This document shows positions 1 through 5,776 of a DNA stretch of 6,842 nucleotides, one piece after another. A program made the position numbers and the translations under genes. Numbering within the stretch: position 1 is the stretch's first letter; every line of letters starts with the position of its first letter. Source of the stretch: Glaciecola sp038744645 (GTDB taxonomy: Bacteria; Pseudomonadota; Gammaproteobacteria; Enterobacterales; Alteromonadaceae); assembly GCA_038744645.1 (NCBI GenBank), contig JBCDMA010000212.1, forward strand, positions 1 to 6,842, in the 5' to 3' direction. The notes beneath the pieces are model-generated. The model saw nothing but the letters and a program-made list of their open reading frames with translations, searched no databases and was not told the origin of the DNA.

Positions 1-1
1 A

Positions 2-937
2 AACAAAGTAATTTTAGATACTGACCCGGGCATTGACGATGCGATGGCCATCTATTTTGCAATACAATCCCCGCAAATCGAACTGTTAGGCCTCACCACC
101 GTTTTCGGCAATATTGATGTAGAACTGGCAACGCTAAATGCGCTGCGATTACTTGAACATGCAAATGTGGACTTACCGGTTTGCAAAGGGGCTGCAATGC
201 CTCATGTGGGCCCTGAATCAACATACGCCAGGTTTGTGCATGGCGATGATGGTCTTGGCAATATTCAAATGCCACCGCCTAAGACGTCCGCAGACAACCG
301 CACCGCCGCAGAATTTATCATTGAAATGGCGCACAAATATCCAAACGAAATCACCCTTGTGCCCATTGGTCCGCTCAGTAATATTGCATTAGCACTTAAG
401 TTAGAGCCAAAGTTACCCGAACTGATAAAATCCGTGAATATTATGGGTGGCGCAGCCATGGTCCCTGGAAACGTCACGCCCGTGGCAGAAGCGAACATCT
501 GGAATGATGCATATGCAGCTGACATTGTGTTTTCTGCCGGATGGGATGTGAAGATGTTTGGATTGGATGTGACTTATGATATCCCTTTTCCTCCGGAGTT
601 TGTTGACATACTGGCCGACAAAAATCCACGTTTAGGCGGTCTGGTGGCTCAAGCCGCACAGTTTTATATCAAGTTTTATTCTCGTGGAAAAGACAAAGAC
701 ATGTGCTATTTTCACGACGCGTTTCCGCTAGCATACATCGTTGAACCGAACTTATTTACGCTGACCACAGGCAATATTCGTATCGGTACAGATCCTCTCC
801 ACAAGGGACAAACCAGTTTTGCGCCTTTGGGAAGCACAGCCAGCGAGCTTTGGACACATACACCTGAAGTGCAAGTGGCCACGGCGGTCGACCATGACAC
901 ATTGACTAAACTCTTCATACAAACATATGCGAGATAG
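2..937 (+). CDS. Inosine-uridine-preferring type nucleoside hydrolase, 5' end cut by window
   Basis: N-ribohydrolase that splits nucleosides into free base and ribose, a cytoplasmic salvage enzyme. The frame is open from base 2, so the first ATG in the window (44) is internal. The codons before it encode the family's hallmark Ca2+/ribose-binding motif DTDPGIDDA (bases 17-43), which normally lies within the first 20 residues, so only a few N-terminal residues are missing. Other family signatures are GLTTVFGN followed by a T-x-NAL stretch, VPIGPLSN, an NIMGGA segment with GNVTPVAEANIWND (the N/E/N/D ribose-binding region), and the HDAFPLAY block carrying the His-Asp pair near bases 713-718. The 311 residues visible match the usual length of about 310-320. 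The stop overlaps the next gene's ATG by 11 nt, suggesting translational coupling. Exact base preference (purine, pyrimidine or broad) cannot be read from sequence. Family assignment is firm. Confidence 0.95.
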   Translation, partial: NKVILDTDPGIDDAMAIYFAIQSPQIELLGLTTVFGNIDVELATLNALRLLEHANVDLPVCKGAAMPHVGPESTYARFVHGDDGLGNIQMPPPKTSADNRTAAEFIIEMAHKYPNEITLVPIGPLSNIALALKLEPKLPELIKSVNIMGGAAMVPGNVTPVAEANIWNDAYAADIVFSAGWDVKMFGLDVTYDIPFPPEFVDILADKNPRLGGLVAQAAQFYIKFYSRGKDKDMCYFHDAFPLAYIVEPNLFTLTTGNIRIGTDPLHKGQTSFAPLGSTASELWTHTPEVQVATAVDHDTLTKLFIQTYAR

Positions 938-1583
938 TATCGTTGATTCCAGCGCGCAAGATAGGCAATCGATTCGGCAAGCTTTTCGCCAACGAAGACA
1001 AAGGTTATCGGCAGCCGACCAAAAACAAGCGGCAATTGAATTGCTGGAAAACCTCATTGAACAACGGCTGTTAACACCAAAAACCCATGTAGCGCTATAT
1101 AAAACACATGACGCTGAGTTATCTACTGAACCAACTATTCACTATTGTTGGCAAAATAACATTGAGGTCTACCTGCCGGTGCTTCACCCATTTTCAAAAG
1201 GGCATCTCTTGTTCTTGCATTACACAAAGCAAAGTCACATGCAGCAAAATATCTACGGTATAATGGAGCCAAGGTTGGACGTTTCAGTAGTGTGTCCTGT
1301 GCAGCAGTTAGACGTACTTTTTACTCCTTTGGTTGCATTTGACGAAAATGGCAATCGATTGGGCATGGGTGGTGGATTCTATGACCGCACATTGTCAGCT
1401 TTTGCTGTTGATAATGTAATAAAGCAAAGCAAGGTTAAACAACAAGGTAAACAGCGTGACCATATTCCAACAGTGATAGGCATTGCTCACGATGTGCAGC
1501 GCACTCAGTCGCTACCTGCAGAGACATGGGATATTCCGCTGCCTATAATTGCGACACCCAGTCGCGTGTATTCATTTAATTAG
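927..1583 (+). CDS. ygfA: 5-formyltetrahydrofolate cyclo-ligase (5,10-methenyl-THF synthetase)
   Basis: ATP-dependent enzyme that converts 5-formyl-THF to 5,10-methenyl-THF, returning an inhibitory storage folate to the one-carbon pool in the cytoplasm. The N-terminus has the basic IRQAFRQRRQRL helix typical of the family; the middle has VYLPVLHPFSKG; the key C-terminal signature is RLGMGGGFYDRTL (GMGGG at residues 146-150, nucleotide and folate-binding loop), followed by GIAHD and WDIPLP. At 218 residues it is longer than E. coli YgfA as I recall it, partly from a Lys/Gln-rich insertion at about residues 161-181 between the GGGFYDRTL loop and GIAHD. The ATG at 927 is the only plausible start before the conserved helix; it has no clear Shine-Dalgarno and overlaps the upstream stop, so coupled translation is likely. 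rpiA starts 11 nt downstream. Confidence 0.95.
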   Translation: MRDSIVDSSAQDRQSIRQAFRQRRQRLSAADQKQAAIELLENLIEQRLLTPKTHVALYKTHDAELSTEPTIHYCWQNNIEVYLPVLHPFSKGHLLFLHYTKQSHMQQNIYGIMEPRLDVSVVCPVQQLDVLFTPLVAFDENGNRLGMGGGFYDRTLSAFAVDNVIKQSKVKQQGKQRDHIPTVIGIAHDVQRTQSLPAETWDIPLPIIATPSRVYSFN

Positions 1584-1594
1584 GTTTTTAGCTT

Positions 1595-2248
1595 ATGAAT
1601 CAAGATGAAAAGAAAAAGCAAGCCGCATTGGCTGCAGCAGAATTAGTCAAACCTGGGACCATTGTTGGTGTGGGTACCGGTTCAACGGTCAATTATTTTA
1701 TTGATGCACTTACACCTATCGCTAATCAATTAGAAGGTGCCGTCTCCAGTTCAGAAGCTTCAACAACTCGGCTGGAAAAACTAGGTATAGAAGTATTTGA
1801 TTTAAATTCGGTATCAACCTACGACATTTATGTCGATGGCGCTGATGAAGTAACGGCACATAAACATATGATAAAGGGCGGAGGTGCTGCACTTACTCGA
1901 GAGAAGATCGTTGCCGCAGTGGCTAAGACCTTCGTTTGTATCGTCGACGATAGTAAGAAAGTGGACGTCCTTGGCGACTTTCCGCTACCCATTGAAGTCA
2001 TCCCAATGGCGCGCTCCTATGTTGCCAGAGAAATTGTCAAATTAGGTGGAGATCCAGAGTATCGGCAAGGCGTTGTTACAGACAATGGCAATCACATCCT
2101 TGATATTCACAATCTAAATATCCTAAACCCAGTTGAACTTGAGAAAACGCTCAACCATATCACTGGCGTTGTTTGTAATGGTATTTTTGCTTCGCGATGT
2201 GCTGATATCGTGATAAACGCAACCGACAGTGGCATTGAGCGCTGGTAA
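1595..2248 (+). CDS. rpiA: Ribose-5-phosphate isomerase A
   Basis: Interconverts ribose-5-phosphate and ribulose-5-phosphate in the non-oxidative pentose phosphate pathway (cytoplasm, usually a dimer). Collinear with the E. coli enzyme: phosphate-binding loop GVGTGST (residues 25-31), SSSEAST (51-57), DGADE with D81 and D84, KGGGAA with K94, and the catalytic base E103 in ALTREK. PLPIEVIPMA and YRQGVVTDNGN are also present. All catalytic positions keep E. coli numbering, and 217 residues is close to the normal 219, with a C-terminus that diverges after about residue 190. The start at 1595 is fixed by the conserved N-terminus, although the only upstream purine run is a weak TTAGG overlapping the ygfA stop. 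Tight spacing to ygfA suggests the same transcript. Functionally it connects ribose released by the upstream nucleoside hydrolase (after phosphorylation by a kinase not in this window) with central metabolism. Confidence 0.97.
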   Translation: MNQDEKKKQAALAAAELVKPGTIVGVGTGSTVNYFIDALTPIANQLEGAVSSSEASTTRLEKLGIEVFDLNSVSTYDIYVDGADEVTAHKHMIKGGGAALTREKIVAAVAKTFVCIVDDSKKVDVLGDFPLPIEVIPMARSYVAREIVKLGGDPEYRQGVVTDNGNHILDIHNLNILNPVELEKTLNHITGVVCNGIFASRCADIVINATDSGIERW

Positions 2249-2263
2249 AACTCCACTAGCTTC

Positions 2264-2279
2264 CAACAAAATTTTGTTG
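2264..2279. repeat. Perfect 16-bp palindrome after rpiA
   Basis: CAACAAAATTTTGTTG is its own reverse complement and lies 16 nt after the rpiA stop. In RNA it could fold as a 6-bp AU-rich stem with an AAUU loop, followed only by CAUGUUUUAU, so it would be a weak terminator at best. It could equally be a protein-binding palindrome overlapping the -35 region of the candidate serA promoter. The palindrome is certain; its role is not. Confidence 0.5.
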
Positions 2280-2304
2280 CATGTTTTATCGTTTCTGCTA
2301 TCTT
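2277..2304 (+). promoter_or_regulatory. Candidate extended -10 promoter for serA
   Basis: TTGCAT (2277-2282), a 16-nt spacer, then TATCTT (2299-2304) preceded by a TGn extended -10 element (TG at 2296-2297). The -35 is poor (3/6) and the -10 is 4/6, so the call leans on the TG element. It predicts initiation near 2311, which would put the met-box pair at about +8 to +23, where a bound repressor would block initiation or escape. An alternative is TTTACA at 2348-2353 with a poor -10 about 17 nt later, which would place the met boxes just upstream of the -35. Confidence 0.35.
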
Positions 2305-2317
2305 TGCTGCCCATTTT

Positions 2318-2333
2318 AGACGTCTAGATGTCT
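2318..2333. promoter_or_regulatory. Tandem met-box operator (predicted MetJ site)
   Basis: AGACGTCT (2318-2325) abuts AGATGTCT (2326-2333). MetJ, the S-adenosylmethionine-dependent repressor of gammaproteobacteria, binds two or more abutting copies of the 8-bp met box AGACGTCT; here the first copy is perfect and the second has one change (15/16 overall). Flanking octamers in phase (2310-2317 and 2334-2341) do not match, so this is a minimal two-box operator. The site lies between rpiA and serA, about 200 bp before the serA ATG. A competing reading is an RNA hairpin AGACGU-CUAG-AUGUCU followed by U residues, but the match to the operator consensus is more specific. MetJ itself is not in the window. 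Confidence 0.68.
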
Positions 2334-2380
2334 TTTAAGTTATGCGTTTTACATGCGTCTTGATTGATTAATAAGTTTTC

Positions 2381-2443
2381 GTCGGGTGTGGGGTGTAGAC
2401 ATTGGATTTAAAATAATCTTATGTCTGCACGCCACGACCTGAC
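2381..2443 (+). promoter_or_regulatory. Long imperfect hairpin in the serA leader region
   Basis: Bases 2381-2408 pair with 2415-2443 around a 6-nt loop (TAAAAT, 2409-2414). Working outward from the loop: 5 pairs, one T/T mismatch, 10 pairs (2393-2402 with 2421-2430), one G/G mismatch, 5 pairs (2387-2391 with 2432-2436), a single bulged A (2437), then 6 pairs. The total is about 26 pairs, four of them G-U. No U-tract follows on either strand, so it does not look like an intrinsic terminator. It would lie in the 5' UTR if serA is transcribed from the region near the met boxes. I do not recognise it as a known riboswitch. It could be a leader RNA structure, a small RNA, or a palindromic DNA element. 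Confidence 0.55.
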
Positions 2444-2482
2444 TACGAAGGTAAATCAACAAGGCGGTAGATACGCTTAACC

Positions 2483-2504
2483 GATAATTAACTCATCAAT
2501 TATC
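2483..2504 (+). promoter_or_regulatory. Small hairpin upstream of the serA ribosome binding site
   Basis: GATAATT (2483-2489) and AATTATC (2498-2504) form a perfect 7-bp inverted repeat with an 8-nt loop, ending about 20 nt before the serA Shine-Dalgarno. It is AT-rich and weak as RNA; it may affect translation or be a protein-binding palindrome. The 8-nt spacing does not fit a Fur-type core. Confidence 0.3.
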
Positions 2505-2534
2505 AGCTCAACAAGATGTAACACAGGAAGAACA

Positions 2535-3764
2535 ATGAACAAACCCTCACTAGCCAAAGAAAAAATTCGTATTCTTTTGCTTGAAGGATTGCATAAAAGC
2601 GCCTTAGAAAGTTTCCAAAGTGCCGGCTACACCAATATCGAATCGCTCAAAACGTCATTGCCGGAACAAGAATTGATTGAGAAGATCAAAGATGCGCACT
2701 TTGTCGGCATTCGTTCTCGCACTCAGCTTACCGAAAATGTTGTAAATGCGGCGAAGAAACTCGTCGCCGTTGGATGTTTTTGCATTGGTACTAATCAGGT
2801 CGATTTACAGGCGACAAAAGTACGTGGCATACCCGTATTTAATGCACCATTTTCGAATACCCGTTCAGTCGCCGAGTTGGTGTTAGGACAAATCATCATA
2901 CTTCTTCGTGGGATCCCAGAAAAAAATGCCAAAGCGCACCGCGGTGAATGGATAAAATCCGCCGTGGGCAGCTTTGAGGCGCGTGGTAAAACGCTTGGTA
3001 TTATTGGATACGGCCACATTGGTACGCAGTTGGGGATCCTTGCAGAGCACTTGGGTATGCGGGTTCAGTTCTATGATATTGAGGACAAACTTGTGCTCGG
3101 CAATGCTGTTCAGGTAAAGACATTGAAAAAACTCCTCAGTACATCGGATGTCGTAAGCTTACACGTGCCAGAAACTGCGCAAACAAAAAATATGATGGGC
3201 AAAAAAGAACTCGCACAAATGAAAAAAGGCGCGATTCTTATCAATGCAGCAAGAGGAACGATTATTGATATCCCATCACTCTGTAACGCATTGGATGAAA
3301 AACATTTGAACGGCGCTGCCATCGACGTGTTTCCAACGGAGCCCAAATCAAACAGCGAAATGTTCGAATCGCCATTGACCGCATACGATAACGTGATCCT
3401 TACACCTCATGTCGGTGGAAGCACACAAGAAGCACAACAAAACATTGGAATTGAGGTTGCGGGCAAGATTGTCAAATACTCTGATAATGGCAGCACGTTA
3501 TCTGCAGTTAACTTTCCCGAAGTTTCCCTGCCTGAATATACGGACCGTTCGCGGTTGCTACACATTCATACCAATCAACCTGGCGTACTAACACAAATCA
3601 ACCAGGCCTTTGCCGACAAAGGCATCAACATTGCCGCGCAATATTTACAAACCATCCAAGAAATTGGCTATGTCGTCATCGATGTAGAAAAGGACCATGC
3701 GGCGGATGCATTGGCCGAATTAAAGGCTATTAAGGGCACAATAAAAGCCCGCGTACTGCATTAA
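2535..3764 (+). CDS. serA: D-3-phosphoglycerate dehydrogenase
   Basis: First committed step of L-serine synthesis: oxidises 3-phosphoglycerate to 3-phosphohydroxypyruvate with NAD+ (cytoplasmic tetramer in E. coli). 409 residues, collinear with the E. coli enzyme (410). Domains: substrate-binding halves around residues 8-110 and 300-336, nucleotide-binding domain in between with GYGHIG (158-163), and a C-terminal ACT regulatory domain (about 340-409). Active-site residues are R240 (NAARGT), E269 (FPTEP) and H292 (TPHVGGST). The ACT serine-binding residues H345, N347 and N365 are present, so feedback inhibition by L-serine is expected. AGGAAG at 2525-2530 sits 4 nt before the ATG, which supports this start. 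It is separated from rpiA by 286 bp containing its own candidate promoter, a met-box pair and a long hairpin, and followed by a terminator. In E. coli serA is Lrp-regulated; the MetJ-type site here would be a different input. Confidence 0.98.
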   Translation: MNKPSLAKEKIRILLLEGLHKSALESFQSAGYTNIESLKTSLPEQELIEKIKDAHFVGIRSRTQLTENVVNAAKKLVAVGCFCIGTNQVDLQATKVRGIPVFNAPFSNTRSVAELVLGQIIILLRGIPEKNAKAHRGEWIKSAVGSFEARGKTLGIIGYGHIGTQLGILAEHLGMRVQFYDIEDKLVLGNAVQVKTLKKLLSTSDVVSLHVPETAQTKNMMGKKELAQMKKGAILINAARGTIIDIPSLCNALDEKHLNGAAIDVFPTEPKSNSEMFESPLTAYDNVILTPHVGGSTQEAQQNIGIEVAGKIVKYSDNGSTLSAVNFPEVSLPEYTDRSRLLHIHTNQPGVLTQINQAFADKGINIAAQYLQTIQEIGYVVIDVEKDHAADALAELKAIKGTIKARVLH

Positions 3765-3776
3765 TAGCTTGCAGTA
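3754..3776 (+). other. Hairpin spanning the serA stop codon
   Basis: TACTGCA (3754-3760) and TGCAGTA (3770-3776) are perfect 7-bp arms around a 9-nt loop that contains the serA stop TAA and an adjacent in-frame TAG. No U-run follows, so it is not itself a good terminator; it may stabilise the mRNA 3' end or be incidental. Confidence 0.35.
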
Positions 3777-3802
3777 AGTTTGCGATTCATAGAGATCAAG
3801 AA

Positions 3803-3840
3803 GAGCGTCACATTGAAAGGACGCTCAATCTTCCTTCTTT
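3803..3840. terminator. Probable bidirectional intrinsic terminator between serA and the DUF481 gene
   Basis: GAGCGTC (3803-3809) and GACGCTC (3820-3826) form a 7-bp GC-containing stem with a 10-nt loop, followed on the plus strand by a T-rich tract (AATCTTCCTTCTTTATTTAT). On the minus strand the same stem is followed by TTCTT. It lies between convergent genes, 39 nt after the serA stop and 24 nt after the end of the minus-strand gene, so it probably serves both. Confidence 0.7.
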
Positions 3841-3849
3841 ATTTATTGT

Positions 3850-4635
3850 TTAAAAGAACGTATATACAAGCGTCATTGCTGTCTCAGTATCCAACTTGTC
3901 AATACCTTCAGCAACATCTGTGTTGTGGTCCACTTTCAATGACAATTTCATTGATAAACCACCGTAGATTTGAGCAGTAAGTGCTGATTCGGCCCGCGAC
4001 TTTGTGTTGTCCTCACCTATTTCCGTTGCCACTGTTTGAGTGAATTTTGCTGTCTCTGAGATATTCCAATTGTAAGCTACAGCACCCCTTAAAATGACAC
4101 CATTTATGGTTTCGTCTTCTAGCGTTTTGGCATAGCTATAACCAGGACCCACGCTGTATTCAAAAGAGCTTGTGGCGTTATCCCATAATAGATGGTTCCA
4201 ACCGGCTGCAAGTGTTCCCTGAAAATCAAAGTTACTGAATCGATCGTCTTCATAGGAACCAAACCCAAATAACCGATAGTTAGGATTTGCGAGCTTATAA
4301 TTTCCCTGGGCTGAAGCAAAAAACTTTTGGGCTGTTGTTTGGTCCTCGTCTTCACCATCGTCATTAACCACCGAATCACTCTTATATAATCCACTGAGGT
4401 TGTAGCTATTACTCCACTTTTCTAACTCTTGTGTCGCCGCTAAACCCGCACTAATAGACGTGGTTTCGGTATTCCCCGTTGTTACAATAAAGCCAAACTC
4501 TCCATCTAACGTGAATGCCTTTACTTCTTGATCCGCTTGCCCAAAAGCACTTGAAGATAGCGCCAATACGAGGGCGGTAAAAGCAGCCTTCCCATTCGCT
4601 ATGGCGATATTCTTGTGATCTATTACTGATTTCAT
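3850..4635 (-). CDS. DUF481 family outer-membrane beta-barrel protein (paralogue A)
   Basis: Resembles the DUF481 family (E. coli YdiY type, often annotated salt-induced outer membrane protein); molecular function is unknown. The N-terminus carries a signal peptide with a hydrophobic stretch at about residues 17-30 and a likely cleavage after AFG at residue 32. The mature protein begins almost at once with the family hallmark GEFGFIVTTGNTETTS and continues in alternating amphipathic strands with aromatic girdles (YRLFGFGSY, AAGWNHLLW, VGPGYSY, RGAVAYNW), ending in LVYTFF; a C-terminal Phe is the usual outer-membrane barrel assembly signal. There are 261 residues. The start is supported by GGGGAA 8 nt upstream on the minus strand. 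An acidic DDGEDEDQ patch is probably an exposed turn. The gene is a diverged paralogue of the next minus-strand gene upstream, and its promoter region has repeated palindromes. Confidence 0.88.
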   Translation of the reverse strand: MKSVIDHKNIAIANGKAAFTALVLALSSSAFGQADQEVKAFTLDGEFGFIVTTGNTETTSISAGLAATQELEKWSNSYNLSGLYKSDSVVNDDGEDEDQTTAQKFFASAQGNYKLANPNYRLFGFGSYEDDRFSNFDFQGTLAAGWNHLLWDNATSSFEYSVGPGYSYAKTLEDETINGVILRGAVAYNWNISETAKFTQTVATEIGEDNTKSRAESALTAQIYGGLSMKLSLKVDHNTDVAEGIDKLDTETAMTLVYTFF

Positions 4636-4662
4636 AACACATTTTCCCCAAAATAATTATGA

Positions 4663-4718
4663 TTGTGGTGACTTATTTGCATTTGTTGTGATTACAAAGA
4701 AATATATTGCGATTACAA
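4663..4718 (-). promoter_or_regulatory. Repeated imperfect palindromes at the promoter of DUF481 paralogue A
   Basis: TTGTGATTACAA (4686-4697) and TTGCGATTACAA (4707-4718) match at 11 of 12 bases, are each near-palindromic, and lie 21 bp apart, about two helical turns and so on the same DNA face. A weaker copy (8/12) starts at 4663. Between the two strong copies, on the minus strand, lies TATATT (4706-4701), a candidate -10 for the DUF481 gene starting at 4635; its -35 is poor. Repeats in this position suggest an operator for an unknown dimeric regulator. I do not recognise the motif. Confidence 0.45.
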
Positions 4719-4813
4719 CTAAATACGAATTTCTAAAAATCAAACATGGTTACAACAACGCAAACAAAGCCGATTTACTACTGTTTCTGACTCTCTTTTT
4801 TCTCTTTCTTGTT

Positions 4814-5638
4814 TTAAAAAAACTGATAAACCAAAGTGATGCTGGTTTGTGTTGAAAAATCATCAATATTGGCGGCAACATTTTCATCTTTTGTCACTTC
4901 AAAGCTGAATTTCAGTGCAAGGTCATTAAATATTTTGGCCGTTGCAGATGTTATCGAATTCACAGTGGTTGCCGCTTCATTGATCTCCGCGGTAATGACT
5001 TGTCTGAAACGGGCGTCATTATGAAATGTGTAGCTAAAAGCTGCACTAGAACGCAATAACAAACCTTCAAAAGATTCACCCGCATCTTCTTGTCGAAAAT
5101 GGGCATATCCTGGTCCAATACTGTAGCCAAATGAAATGACATCATTGTCTATCCACAATTGCCGCCAACCCACTGCACCGGTGATTTGATCTCTTAACGC
5201 GAGGAATTGGTTATCGTCATATTCGGCGAATAGAAACAACCTGTTTTCAATGTTTGATAGCTTATAGTCAAATTCAAGTGCCATTTGCAAACGACTAGTA
5301 TCAATACGCTGATTCTCAATTGTTGTAAGCTGTTTGAGCGCCTGAATCGAATATTGATTAAATAGCTTAGGCAAGTCATGATCGGCATCCAAAGCCATCT
5401 TGTAAAGACTGGTATTTGTGTTTCCCGTGGTTTTTAGGACACCAAATTCACCTTCCAGCGTTAAGCTGCGTCCAGCTGGCGCGTCACTGACGACAGAAAA
5501 AGCGATAGGTGAATGAATGTGATCGTTGAAACTTCTGTGGAAGAATGCCGATGCTTTTTCTTCGTCAGGCACCCCCACATTGCCAGCCATTGCATTCATA
5601 GAAAGAATACAAATGATCGTGATAATGATAGTTTTCAT
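4814..5638 (-). CDS. DUF481 family outer-membrane beta-barrel protein (paralogue B)
   Basis: Second DUF481 protein, of unknown molecular function. A short classical signal peptide (MKTIIITIICILSMNAMA, predicted cleavage after residue 18) is followed by about 40 polar residues that paralogue A lacks, then the hallmark GEFGVLKTTGNTNTS. Downstream the two proteins align through GPGYAHF, GLLLRSSAAFSY, the RFRQVITAEI strand and the terminal LVYQFF ending in Phe. There are 274 residues. The pair is clearly homologous but well diverged, suggesting an old duplication rather than a recent one. The start is fixed by the signal peptide; the Shine-Dalgarno is weak (AAAGAG about 9 nt upstream). The gap to paralogue A is 178 bp and contains that gene's own candidate promoter, so the two may be independently controlled. 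No convincing terminator follows this gene. Confidence 0.87.
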   Translation of the reverse strand: MKTIIITIICILSMNAMAGNVGVPDEEKASAFFHRSFNDHIHSPIAFSVVSDAPAGRSLTLEGEFGVLKTTGNTNTSLYKMALDADHDLPKLFNQYSIQALKQLTTIENQRIDTSRLQMALEFDYKLSNIENRLFLFAEYDDNQFLALRDQITGAVGWRQLWIDNDVISFGYSIGPGYAHFRQEDAGESFEGLLLRSSAAFSYTFHNDARFRQVITAEINEAATTVNSITSATAKIFNDLALKFSFEVTKDENVAANIDDFSTQTSITLVYQFF

Positions 5639-5732
5639 TAGCGCTAACTCTTTATTCTATTCGCACGTTGTTATTTTTATGCTCGTTTTTTCTTGTTATT
5701 GACTAGAAACGTTGGCGACTGTGTCCGGAGAA

Positions 5733-5763
5733 AGTAAATTAGGTTACATTTAATGCATTTACT
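5733..5763 (-). terminator. Weak inverted repeat after the HDOD gene
   Basis: AGTAAAT (5733-5739) and ATTTACT (5757-5763) are 7-bp arms 17 nt apart, lying just beyond the HDOD gene stop on the minus strand and followed there by TTCTCC. The stem is AT-rich, the loop is long and the T-tract is poor, so termination is only possible. The 138-bp gap (5639-5776) should also contain the promoter of DUF481 paralogue B, but I could not pick out a convincing one. Confidence 0.25.
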
Positions 5764-5776
5764 AGTACATCAGCTG

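Noticed and set aside
712..1057. Minus-strand ORFs of about 100 codons across the nucleoside hydrolase/ygfA junction
   Set aside because: They are antisense to two firmly identified overlapping genes and have no homology I can recognise.
2381..2443. Long hairpin as the rpiA intrinsic terminator
   Set aside because: No run of T follows it on either strand and it starts 132 nt after the rpiA stop.
2421..2480. 19-codon ORF starting in the 3' arm of the long hairpin
   Set aside because: No Shine-Dalgarno, and the start lies inside the stem; an open frame of 19 codons is expected by chance.
2249..2534. 6S RNA or a tRNA between rpiA and serA
   Set aside because: The region lacks the long 6S-type central bubble structure and any cloverleaf; the only strong fold is the 63-nt hairpin.
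3780..3980. Plus-strand 66-codon ORF after serA
   Set aside because: It runs through the serA terminator and then antisense into the DUF481 gene; no ribosome binding site and no recognisable protein.
4119..4394. Minus-strand 91-codon ORF inside the DUF481 paralogue A gene
   Set aside because: It is an out-of-frame shadow of a well-supported gene, with composition unlike a real protein.
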